NCBI GenBank assembly: GCA_000787465.1
Contig: JSYX01000265.1
Coordinates: forward strand, 1-42,152
Length of the DNA: 42,152 nucleotides
Source of the DNA: Thermomucor indicae-seudaticae
Lineage: Eukaryota; Mucoromycota; Mucoromycetes; Mucorales; Lichtheimiaceae
Direction of reading: 5' to 3'
A model generated the notes under the pieces. It had not been told where the DNA came from. It saw nothing but the letters and a program-made list of their open reading frames with translations, and made no database searches. The position numbers and the translations under genes were made by a program. Below are positions 26,386 through 36,324 of this stretch, piece by piece. The first letter of the stretch is position 1, and every line of letters starts with the position of its first letter.

Positions 26386-28351
26386 ATGTCCGAATCGTCC
26401 ACCATCATTCCGCCAGCAACTACTACTACTAATACTGCCACTAATAACAATAATAATAAAGATCTAAGCTGCCTACGTTGCCGGAAAAAGAAAGCAAAGT
26501 ACTACAACTATAACATGGCGTAACTCGCCCCTCTTCCCACTGGATCCATTCATTGTCCTCTTTTTTTTTTTTCTAGATGTTCAAAAACTCGTCCGACATG
26601 TACCCGCTGTGCACGATCCAATCAACCAGTCAGTAGTGGTCATCCAATCAGTTTAATAAAGAAAAGAAAGGACTCATCGAGTTGGACAACCATAGTGTGA
26701 ATATCCTGATGCTCCACCCAATCTCACCGATCTCTCACGCCAAGTCCTTTCGCTTTACGATGCACTTTGCGCACTGGAGAACCAATTCCTGCACCAGTAC
26801 ACCGAGAACCACAAATATCTTGACGGCGGCGGCGAAGAAAAAGAAGAAGGCTTGCCAACGATTGAAAAGTTATCCTTGGAGCATAAACGACCGAAAACAA
26901 CAGTCGATCCCACGTTGGACGATGGTGTCGGTGGTGGTGGTCCACCTGGAACGTGGTCCATCTTTCTGACATCGGACGGATTATCATTGCACGCCGTGAC
27001 GCGAAATATGGTCGAGTTTGCGACGTTTGCAAAGAATTTTTCTCATCAGCTTTGCGATAATGATGACGATTGGTATGATGAAGAAGAAGACGATACCGAG
27101 TTGGATGAAGATGATTACCTGGTGACCATCCCGGTGTTCCCGATCTCCTCCTTGATCGAACAACCACCCAGTCATGGACTGCTGCTCTTGGACATGCCGA
27201 AAGACGAACAAGTGATACGGCAGCGCTTACGGGCTGGATTTCGTGACATTGTGTCCGTTGTTCGTCGAGGATTCGTCGAGGATCTGTCGTCCAGCCGATT
27301 CCCAGTCGTGGCACAACAGCTTTTGTCGTTCTTGCAACAGCAGTTGTTGATGATTAATCCCGACTTGGCATCGTTTGACTCGTTAACGCCTGTGCAGCAG
27401 ATGGCTCTGTGCACAAGCTATTCTGTGTTCACGTCAACTTCGCATCATTCGTCGACCTTGAACGAAGACTGTATCCAGTTGGCTCGCGTGCTCTTGTTTG
27501 ACCAACTGTCATCGACGCAACTTGCGGATCACGCGCTTTTGACATGCGCGGTGCTTTTGAGCTCGGTCGTCGCCAAACCTCAGAAACTGATTCACTTTTG
27601 CATCAGGGCACTGTTTGCTGCTGCTGCGCACGACTGTTCCGAGTGTCCGAAACTGGCTGCGTCGCTGCTGATTTTGGATGCGTGGTCGACGACGACGACG
27701 ACGACGAGCGTTGGAGAGGAAGCTGAAGCGTGGCTGCTACGGGCTGCAGGTCGAGTTGGTGATGACGTGGCGGTATTACGTGTGGAAGCCGAGCTCGCTC
27801 ATTTTCTGAAACGGGTGATTGCATTATTCTACAGCCACCACCATGATCGACGGAAAAACGTCCGCAAGGTGGATGTGGATGACGTATTGACGCTTGTCAA
27901 GGATATGGAGCAGTGGGAGTACAGGTTACCGGCATGGCTCAAGTGGCAGCCGCAGCCGCAGCAGCAGGAGGAGGACGATTGTTCTTTATTAAAGACACAT
28001 GTGCACTTGTTACATAACATGATAAAGATATTGCTATTCCGGCCATTTTGTTGCCTCGAAGACAGTTCTGACGATAATATGCATACCTACACACGCACTA
28101 CGTTTCTTGACATGTCCCTGGAGGCTGCTGGTCGGCTTACAGAATGCTTGCGTAGAGCAAAGAACGATGCATGGTGGATCCGAACGGGTCAAAAATTGGC
28201 TTTAGACGTTATTGATAGAGTTGAAAAGGTGTTTAGCTGTGATACGGAATTGATGGCCGAAACGGCAAAGATCCGTCAGCAGTTATCATCATCATCTTGT
28301 TTGTCCAGTAGTAGTAATAATAATCATAATAAACCAGATGAATTGACATAA
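26386..28351 (+). CDS. Zn2Cys6 fungal transcription factor
   Basis: Nuclear DNA-binding regulator, 606 residues in three exons: 26386-26498, 26577-26628 and 26696-28351. The N-terminus (MSESSTIIPPATTTTN) is Thr/Asn-rich. The zinc cluster spans all three exons: CLRCRKKKAK, then CSKTRPTCTRCARSNQP, then C. The spacing is C-x2-C-x6-C-x6-C-x2-C-x6-C, with the last Cys being the first codon of exon 3. A leucine-rich helix follows (LSRQVLSLYDALCALENQF), probably for dimerisation. The rest has the helical middle-homology character of fungal regulators, with an acidic stretch near 27060-27110, Asp/Glu runs, and a Ser/Asn-rich end. The target pathway cannot be deduced. Its stop lies only 71 bp before the ATG of the DDRGK1-like gene on the same strand. 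Confidence 0.85.
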
Positions 28352-28422
28352 CAAATGATGGTCTACAATATCTAATTGAAAACTCAGCGGATCGCCCTTT
28401 GCTCGACTCGCATAAGGACCTC

Positions 28423-29536
28423 ATGGCAGAGGAGGCCGAGTTCTCATTTATATTATTGATTCCCATTGCAGTGTGTATATTCGCCATTGTCCTGCTTTTG
28501 GACTTTAAAAGGCGTCAGCAGACAGGTTGTTGCCCATTTTTTTTGCGTGGGACACTCGAGCAAAAGGGTGGGCTAATTCGTACCGCTACTAGTCGTCCAT
28601 GAATCATCACCTCTTCTGGAAGAAGAAGACAGCGACATTGACCTTGGTGAGAATGCGGCGGAATCGGCAGCTGGAATAGACGACCAAGGTCCCTCGTCCG
28701 TCGTTCGAGTGAGAAAAATCGGCAAAAAGAAGGAAGAAAAGCTGCGAAGAAAGGAACAAATGCGACAGTATCGCGAAGTAATAAAGCATATCACTTTGAA
28801 CAACGAACTTTTTTTCGCTCACACTGACTACTATTACGGTCTAGTACATGATGCAACAACGCGATATTCGTCGAGCACAAGAAGAGGTATTGGAAGACGA
28901 ATTTCAAAGACGAAAAGCGGAAGAAGCCGTGCGACTAGCAAAAGAGGTTATTTTCTTCGTCGTCCCGCCTCACCTACTAAAACAAAAAACCAGACTAAAA
29001 ACTGTTGGGCATCTAGGCTGAACGCAGAAGAAAAGAATTGGAAAAGAAGAGAAAGGAAGAGGAAAAAGCCTTGCGCAAAAAGATGGAAGCAGAGCAGAAA
29101 CTGGCAAAAAAGAAGCAATTGTACTTTGATAAATACAGCAACAAAATCCTGGAATTGATCAAGGTAATCCAACTACCTTTTTTGTTTCCATGTTTCTAAT
29201 CGATAGTTCTTATGCTTTTAGAAATCTAAAATAATAACGGTAGAAAATGTGGCAAAAAGGATAGGAATTACAGTCGAGGTGAGTCGTTAAATTCTATTTC
29301 AACCACGAGGAAATGCGACTCTCTTATATTGTTCAATATAGGAAACAGAGGATATACTGCACCAATTGCAAGTCAAACCTCCCGACGTGATGCGACGATC
29401 TGGATCTACCATTTTATTCGTCACCGAACAAGACTACCAGTCTCTGGCCGAATATCTAGCGCAGAACGGCAAAGTGCCCATTGAAAAGGGTGCGCATGAT
29501 CTATTACGACTCCTTTCAATAGATGACAGCTTTTAA
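28423..29536 (+). CDS. DDRGK domain protein (DDRGK1/UFBP1 homologue)
   Basis: DDRGK1/UFBP1 is an ER membrane adaptor of the UFM1 ligase UFL1, acting in UFMylation and ER quality control. Six exons: 28423-28525, 28593-28777, 28845-28946, 29017-29163, 29222-29278 and 29342-29536, all GT-AG and in frame, giving about 262 residues. The N-terminal signal anchor is FSFILLIPIAVCIFAIVLLL (residues ~7-26). An acidic linker follows (LLEEEDSDIDLG), then a long charged coiled coil (KIGKKKEEKLRRKEQMRQ to KKRKEEEKALRKKMEAEQ), then the winged-helix/PCI-like end: YFDKYSNKILELIKKSKIIT, VAKRIGITVEETEDILHQL, TILFVTEQDYQSLAEYLAQN and GKVPIEKGAHDLL. Length and domain order fit the family. The DDRGK signature itself is changed to a diverged RRSGST-type sequence. 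The stop overlaps that of the convergent ANKRD54-like gene. Confidence 0.85.
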
Positions 29537-30578
29537 ATCTTGAGTTTGGATATCACGTCCTGCAATCCCTTCATAATCTCCACTTCCCCCTGCTCCTCGT
29601 TGTTATTCGAAGCCAATGCGATCGACGACAATTTCGATGTCAGCGTATCCAGTTCTTGCTGTGCTGCAGCATAGTCTTCTTGCGTCGGTCCGTTTCGCCC
29701 GACAAAGTACTGCAGTAACTGAATGATCTATATATCGCAAACATGTCAATTGGGTTTGCAACTTATCCATCATCCACAAGCGCGCAAACCTTATTGACTT
29801 GACTCATGACATCACTTTTATCTTGCTGTTGTTGTTGCTCAACCGCAGTACTTGAGCGTATCAGCAAGTCGAGTCGGGATTGTGCCAGACGGAGGGGTGA
29901 ACTCATGATCCTTTGTGGTATGGGCTGATGAGGAGGAGCAACATGTGCGCCTGAGCAACAACAACACCTTATTAATCACACCTTTTGCTATATACCACCC
30001 TCTCTCTCTCAAATAATACTCTAATACCTGCTTCCAAGAGTGCCAAGACGGTATCGACATTATTGGATATCACTGCTAAATCCAGAGGCTTATTGCCAAC
30101 GATATCACCCATCGGATTATTCACATCGGCACCGCAGCGAATCAGTGCCCGAACCACATCGGCCTTTCCCGCTGCGCAGGCCACAAGGAGGGGCGTCCGA
30201 AGCTTCGAGTCGCGCACCATATCCGGGTTCAAGTTGGGTTTGGTATGATTGAGTAAATGGGTCACTATTATCATATTGTGAATACGAATAGAGCCCCATG
30301 AGACATTCTCTTTTACAGAAAGCAGGACAACAACCTTTGTCAACATCGCCTTTTGCGCATGCCGTCATGAGTTCTTCTCGTTCGCGGCTATTGATAAATA
30401 TGTTCTTCAGTTTCATTGTCGTCGTCGCTTGATGACTACTACTGCTTGCAATGCGATGCCGCTGTGTTCTGTGCAGCGACAACACATCTTTGGGTGTAGT
30501 ATTAGATGGAGAAGACATGCTCGTCATGGATTTGTCGTAGTGACGATAATTAAACGACTCTTTTTCTGACTGTGACAT
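29533..30578 (-). CDS. Ankyrin repeat protein, ANKRD54-like
   Basis: 278 residues in four exons: 30578-30335, 30264-30028, 29950-29790 and 29727-29533. The start is MSQSEKESFNYRHYDKS. The N-terminus is Ser/Thr-rich, followed by LMTACAKGDVDKVTHLLNH and ankyrin repeats (LRTPLLVACAAGKADVVRAL, then GNKPLDLAVISNNVDTVLAL, then SSPLRLAQSRLDLLIR). The C-terminal helical region (VMSQVNKIIQLLQYFVGRNG, then SKLSSIALASNN and LQDVISKLKI) matches the layout of animal ANKRD54, an adaptor implicated in nucleocytoplasmic shuttling of signalling kinases; its role in fungi is unknown. Length is close to ANKRD54 (about 300). It is convergent with the DDRGK1-like gene: the two TAA codons overlap inside TTTAAA at 29532-29537. 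Orthology is inferred from domain order, so a generic ankyrin protein is the alternative. Confidence 0.75.
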
Positions 30579-30718
30579 TGTGGAGTATGGAAAGAGTGTG
30601 TGAATGTACACCCATCGTCAATATATGCCTTTATTTTTTTCACTCGGGAAAAAAAGCCCTTCTCGATTTTCCGTTAAATCTAACGATCCTATCCTACACC
30701 TTGTTCGCGGGAAATGCA

Positions 30719-32450
30719 TCATTTTATTGTCTTTGCAAACTTGGACAACCAATGTTCAGGAACCGTGGGTATATGTGTAGTATCATTCACTGTTGGCATC
30801 ACAAACGGCTGAATATGCCACGCCGTCTCGTCCTCCTCGTCCTCGTCGTTGTCGCTCTGCTGCATGGATACGCGCGGCGTCGAGGGAAACGAAAAGAAAC
30901 TACTACTACTACTAGTTGTAGTACTAAAACTTAAAGACGATACAAGACTGGTGCGTCGCGACGACGATATGCTACGCCAATCTGGAGAACCACCCGTCAA
31001 GTGACACTCTATTGATTCCAGCGAGTTATCTTGCTCAAGGCATTGCACGAGCGGTCGGAAATGGCTCATCCATTCTGCACTCCTCTCTTGTCCGATGGCT
31101 GCCAATTCCTGCTCAAACACGGATATATTCCTACGGATCTGCATGGCCTTGGACCGATACCGACGACGATGATGATGATTCAGGACACGATACAGCATTT
31201 CGTTGGCCATATATCGACAGCACTGATGGATGACTTGATTCGCAATGTCTGGGTGGAGTTCATGCATGATGGACGATATCAGCGATTGAGGCGACTGCGT
31301 ATTGCTGCTTTTCCGTCGATAAAACAAGAAAGAAAACCGCGCATCGTCCAGCATGCTTGGCTCGATGATCTCGTCGAGTCGTCGTAGACACGCGACCACG
31401 TAGAATCTATATGCTTCCTCCAGCATTTGTCCGATCTGCTCGCGTGCCTTGACGGTAGCCGCCCGGAGCCCGAGGTCCCGTCTCAAGTACGTCAACAGCT
31501 GCAACAGGTTTGCCATCCACCGCGCCAACTCACTCGTATTGCGCCGATTCGACTAAAAACCGACCAGTCAGTTCGTCAATTCGCCTTCATCATCATGCAA
31601 CAAACTTTACCTTGACCACCTTGGATATCCGCGCCAGTGCAGTGTCGAGCAGCGCATACAGTAATTCGCGGCTATAATAATAATGTGCAAACCGACAGCA
31701 CAGAAAGATCACGTCTGCAGGCAGAAGCTCGTCATCGTCGTCATCATCCAGCGTCACATGATCCAAGATCGTCTGTATCTGGTCTTGGTGGAAAACAAGC
31801 ATCTGATCATATCGGCACTGATCCCATACAAACCCAACACTCGGCGGCCCAACAATCCCTTCTTCTTCTTCTTCATTCTTCTTTTCGACGGGAATGAATC
31901 CAGGACCATAATAAAGCAAGTCAATCTCGTCCTGGGTTGTTGTAGTAGTAGGTTTATTGTTATTCTGACGACCACGAGAAGGACACAAATCATCAAAGGT
32001 GAATCCCTTGTGGGTCCGCGCTTGCGTCGACCCACCATGCTGAATCAAACAATCCACCACACGGTCATGACCGACGGCTGAAGCCCACATGAGCGGAGTC
32101 CAGCCTTGCTGATCGCGCGCATTCACATGTGCACCGGCTTCGAGTAGCGCACGGACCACCTGGCTGTGCCCGAACAAAGACGCGTAGTGAAGTGCTGTGA
32201 ATCCATTGTCGTCGTCTGTCTGATCAATATCGGAGGTCGGTACAAGTCGATGGACGGCGCTCAAGTCGCCTCGTGAAGCCGCCTGCCAGAGCAGTTTCTC
32301 TTCATGTGTCAAGCACCGCTGGCGGCGGACTTTGGGTAGTTGTGCTGCTGTTGTCATGCCGTTAAGCATTTGTGAAAACTCTCGGAAAATGTGTGCCGAC
32401 ATGTCCTCGACCGATTGTCGGTCGGCTGCTAGTCTCAAGCTTGCGTCCAT
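30719..32450 (-). CDS. DIL domain and ankyrin repeat protein
   Basis: 557 residues in two exons, 32450-31611 and 31552-30719, joined by a 58-bp intron in phase 0 (ARISKVVK to SNRRNTSELARW). The N-terminal part holds ankyrin repeats at about residues 50-150 (GFTALHYASLFGHSQVVRAL; GWTPLMWASAVGHDRVVDCL). An acidic low-complexity segment and a helical DIL (dilute) domain follow, as in the cargo-binding tail of class V myosins: SRELLYALLDTALARIS, WMANLLQLLTYLRRDLGL and QVIHQCCRYMANEMLYRVLN. The C-terminus is Ser-rich and acidic. Fungi are known to carry DIL plus ankyrin proteins without a motor domain; their function is poorly defined and probably concerns membrane or cytoskeletal interaction. It lies head-to-tail with the ANKRD54-like gene, but the two ankyrin sets are not obviously recent copies. 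Confidence 0.82.
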
Positions 32451-32831
32451 AGTGCAGAAAGGAAGAAAGAAAGAAAGAATGAGAGCTACTATTCTTACTA
32501 CTGCAGAGCAGCCAACTCAAGAGAGAGAGAGAAGGTTTAGGGAGACTCTACAGTATTAGCTCCCTCTTTTGGCGCTCCCATTGGCACATCCACAAGTGTG
32601 GTGTAGTGGGAACACAAAAAGTAATTAGACGCCAGTGTACGCCACCGCACTATCCCAAAAAAGCCGTCCTTTGTTTAATCAATAGTTTACTGCCTTGGTA
32701 TTTCATTGATCATATACACGATGATTCACGCTTTGTTCTTTGTACAGTATATACATCGTCCAAGGTAATCGATTCAAAAGAGCAATCCACTAAATTGATG
32801 CGCTGCGTGCTGGTGTAACGCCCAACAAACT
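32451..32831. other. Spacer between DPH1 and the DIL/ankyrin gene
   Basis: The 381 bp downstream of DPH1 form the upstream region of the DIL/ankyrin gene; both are on the minus strand. It contains AAAG and GA repeats at about 32460-32480 and 32519-32533, which read as CT-rich sequence just upstream of the minus-strand ATG. No gene was accepted. Confidence 0.5.
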
Positions 32832-34697
32832 TTATGCTGCTGCTGCTTCTTTCCGCCTCGTAGCAGTAGGCTTCACATTACGACCATGATTCGGTGTCCA
32901 AGGTCCCAAACTCTCATTCGCATAAAAGTCCATCGGATACACGTCTTGCCACGTCGCTTTACCCAACGCAACCGATGCTTCGTACGGTGTTAATAAAGGT
33001 TTCGGAAAAGCATAGCCCCAATCCGTCGACAATCGGGGACAAGCGATCTGTATCCAGCTATCATTATCATTAGCCTGAGTGTCCCCATTCATCCGCCCAA
33101 GATACTCACGCATCGACATCAGCAAATTGTGCCAACTTGCCGGGAAATATCTCGGACAACAGGACAATCACAGATTCTTTACCGGCTTCTCGTATACATT
33201 TCTCGAGATATTCCATGATCTCCGGTTTGCCTTGACGGCCCAGCGTGCCCAAAATCAGACCATACTTTTTGGCCTCTCTGCCTACCGCAATCGCATGCTT
33301 GCGAAGCGATTGCATTTCCGCGTGGTCGTATCGTTCTCGCGTGATCTTTTTGTTGTATGGGTTGTACCTATAGATCATTCATAGCTTACTAACTCTTGAA
33401 CTAGCATCACGTGCTATTTCGGATCACTTACTGGAATGCGGGAATGCTAGGATTGTGGATCATGATGGATTCAAGATGAAATCGGCCATCCCCAAGATAT
33501 CTTTATCATCGTTAACACACACGTGTACATCCAATCCGTCTGTTCTGTTTCTTACATGATGGCATCCATATCATCCGGCAACTTTGGCGAAGTACATCCC
33601 AATATTTCTCCAGGCGACAACGGTTTCGATTGCGGTATCAATATCGTATAGTCTTGTTGCAAAATCTCTTTGACAAACTAACCGTGATATATCAGTCAGT
33701 CAGTCAGTCATACTAATCACCAACAGCATAAGATCACTGATGATTACCTGTAATGCCGCGACAAATTGTATCGTACCAACGAGAACCAGCCTCTTGCCCG
33801 GTTCAAAGTTCTTTTTGATCGTCTCAATAAAGTGCTGATTATCGATGCCGATATCGACAAAGACGTAGAGGGTGTTGATAGGTGTGACATCGACAGGTAC
33901 TACAATCGAGGTTGGTCAACCCATCTTTTTTCTGTTGTGTATATCCATCACAATGCCATACCTAAGCAGCTGTGACCATAATGTAATAAAAAGTCGCAAC
34001 CAAGCGCTCGTGCCGTGTAATCGTCGATACAGCATGCTCCATATGTCACGTCGCCCATGATCAACGTCTCGACTTTGCAAAACCTAACAGTGATTCAGGA
34101 CTCGAAAAGGGGGGCTATTTCTACTTTACATCCATCCCACTTACGTTTCAAGAATGTCTGATATGAGACAAGCAAACATCAATAAGCCCTCGGGCATTTG
34201 AATGGCCACTAGAAAAAAGTCGTTGTAGTTGTTTAGCTTCTCATTCTCTCCTTGATGAATTGATCCACACCTTTGGTTGCTCCTGCTTTTCGTATCCGCC
34301 ATACAGACTTGTGGATCTCGAAATTATAGTTGGAAGGCAACTGGATGCGTTTGTTTATGCATGAGAAACCGCCCTCGCACAGCCCAAATAAGGCGGTCTA
34401 TTTCACCGACCTGTTCAATGGCTTTGTTCAAAAGAGGATCATTCAGTATCTCGTCCGGTATCTGGTTAGCGACTCGACCACCCGTCCGTGGCGATCCTGT
34501 CAGGGAACCAGAAGATTGAGCAATCGATCATTCCTCCTGTTCGATCCTTTGAGCATACGCAAAAACCCAACCGCGCCGTCTTCAATAGCTCCTCCGTTTG
34601 CTGCTGCTGCTGCTGCTGCTGCTTCTATTCGCCGTGCTCGACCCACGAAGCGTTTCCGGGTAGTTGTCTTTTTGATTGGCTCTGATTCTTCGGCCAT
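32832..34697 (-). CDS. DPH1: Diphthamide biosynthesis protein 1 (radical-SAM type 3-amino-3-carboxypropyl transferase subunit)
   Basis: DPH1 with DPH2 carries out the first step of diphthamide synthesis on elongation factor 2, transferring the aminocarboxypropyl group of S-adenosylmethionine through an Fe-S cluster. The start is ATG at 34697 ([20 protein letters not shown]). About ten exons follow. Family pieces: [91 protein letters not shown], and near the end [20 protein letters not shown] and [20 protein letters not shown]. The three cluster-binding Cys regions ([14 protein letters not shown] and IACPRL) are all present. A polyalanine run near the N-terminus is encoded by GCA/GCT triplets at 34600-34622. 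The estimate is 410-430 residues, normal for DPH1; motif wording separates it from DPH2. Confidence 0.9.
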
Positions 34698-34779
34698 GTC
34701 GCCCGAAACGGACCAAGTGCAGCTCGTTCCTGCGTCCCAAAAAGCCACGGACCACGCTCCGACCTTTCTGTCTAAATAA
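34698..34779. promoter_or_regulatory. Compact divergent promoter, DPH1/COX15
   Basis: Only 82 bp separate the two ATG codons of divergently transcribed genes, so both 5' UTRs and core promoters must share this DNA or extend into coding sequence. No TATA box is visible. Confidence 0.55.
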
Positions 34780-36258
34780 ATGGCAAGTGTACTTTTAAGA
34801 GCATTACGGAGCGGTAGCAACCGCATTCCATTCTACAGAACGGCATTCTTCAAACCACAACCGGCGACGCGACCGACCCTAAGCTTCTTTTCAAAACGCT
34901 TTGCTTCCGCTGCTGCTACCAATACAACAGTGCAGGCACCCGTCACCAAGCCGATCGTCGGGTACTGGCTCTACTTTAACGCCGGCCTGGTGTACTCGAT
35001 CGTGGTCGTCGGCGGTCTCACGCGGCTGACCGAGAGCGGGCTGTCCATTACCGAGTGGAACGTCATTTCCGGCATGAAGCCGCCAAGATCCGAGCAAGAG
35101 TGGCAGGAACAGTTTGAAAAGTACAAGCAGTTTCCGGAATACAAACTGTATGTTCCCCGCGCGCTTTCTCTCTCTGAGTCCGTTGTAGTACTCTACTAAA
35201 CTTGTTTTACTTGACTTTTGTCAACGAAGGCTCAATCGACACATGACGCTGGACGAGTTTAAAAACATCTTTTACTGGGAATGGAGCCATCGGATGCTGG
35301 GTCGGTTTATCGGGGCAGCCTTTATCGTTCCCGGTGTCTATTTTGCGTCTCGAGGATACATGACGCGTCGCGTGGCCCAGCAGGTCTTTGGCATTACCTG
35401 TCTCTTGGGATTCCAGGTAAAGTAGTAATCTTCTATCTTTTTCTGAGAAGAGGGAACTAAAAGCGAATCAATCAGGGCTTCATGGGATGGTACATGGTCA
35501 AGTCAGGCTTATCTCAAGCACTCATGGAAGAACCAGGCGCGGTCCCGCGCGTGAGCCAGTACCGACTCACGGCCCACTTGGCCACCGCGTTCCTCATCTA
35601 CGGCAGCTCGTTCTTTGTCGCGGCCGACATTCTGCGCCAAAACAAGATCGCCCAGGGCAGGTATCCCAAGCAGGTCGCGGCCATGATCAACAGCCCGGCA
35701 CTGGTACGCTTCCGAACGCTGGCGCACATGATGGGCGTTCTGATCTTCTTGACGGCCATGACGGGTGGCCTGGTCGCCGGCCTGGACGCCGGCTTGATTT
35801 ACAACGAGTTTCCCTGGATGGGTGGCCCGGGCTGTCTGGTGCCGCCCGCGTCTGAGCTCTGGTCGGATCATTATGTCAAGCCTACGGATACAGGAAAGTG
35901 GCGCAATCTCTTAGAGAACCCGACGACGGTCCAGTTTGATCACAGAATCATGGTGAGTTCTTGAAAAAAAAAGAGATAGAGACAAGGCGCGCTAAGAACG
36001 ATGCATGCATAGGCCGAGACAACGGCGACGCTGGTCACCGCGTTATGGCTGTACTCTCGAAAACTGCCTCTCCCCAAAAACGTCAGGGTCGCAATGAACA
36101 CCATGATGGGCGCGGTGGTGGTGCAGGTCACGCTGGGTATCTCGACCCTGGTCTACATGGTCCCTATTGAACTGGCCGCGGCGCATCAAGCGGGTGCCTT
36201 GGCCCTATTGACTTCCAATTTCTGGTTAATTCATGCACTTCGTCGCGTGCCACTGTAA
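34780..36258 (+). CDS. COX15: Heme A synthase COX15
   Basis: COX15 is a polytopic inner-mitochondrial-membrane enzyme that converts heme O to heme A for cytochrome c oxidase. Four exons, 34780-35147, 35230-35416, 35476-35952 and 36013-36258, give 425 residues, close to the family norm. The N-terminus (MASVLLRALRSGSNRIPFYR) is a typical presequence. Family motifs in order: YSIVVVGGLTRLTESGLSIT, EWSHRMLGRFIGAAFIVPG, GFMGWYMVKSGL, RVSQYRLTAHLATAFLIYGS, TAMTGGLVAGLDAGLIYNEF, NPTTVQFDHRIMAETTATLV and AAAHQAGALALLTSNFWLIH. The conserved histidines in SHRMLGR, RLTAHLAT, FDHRIM and AHQAG, expected heme ligands, are present. MTG2 starts 66 bp after the stop on the same strand. Confidence 0.95.
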
Positions 36259-36324
36259 CATTGTTCAATAGACATCTTTCATTTTCCGCGCGCATTGAAT
36301 TTTTTTTTGTCTTCTCCATCTACC

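Noticed and set aside
26724..27314. Minus-strand ORF of 196 codons
   Set aside because: It is antisense to the zinc-cluster factor, with Arg/Ser/His-rich shadow composition and no domain.
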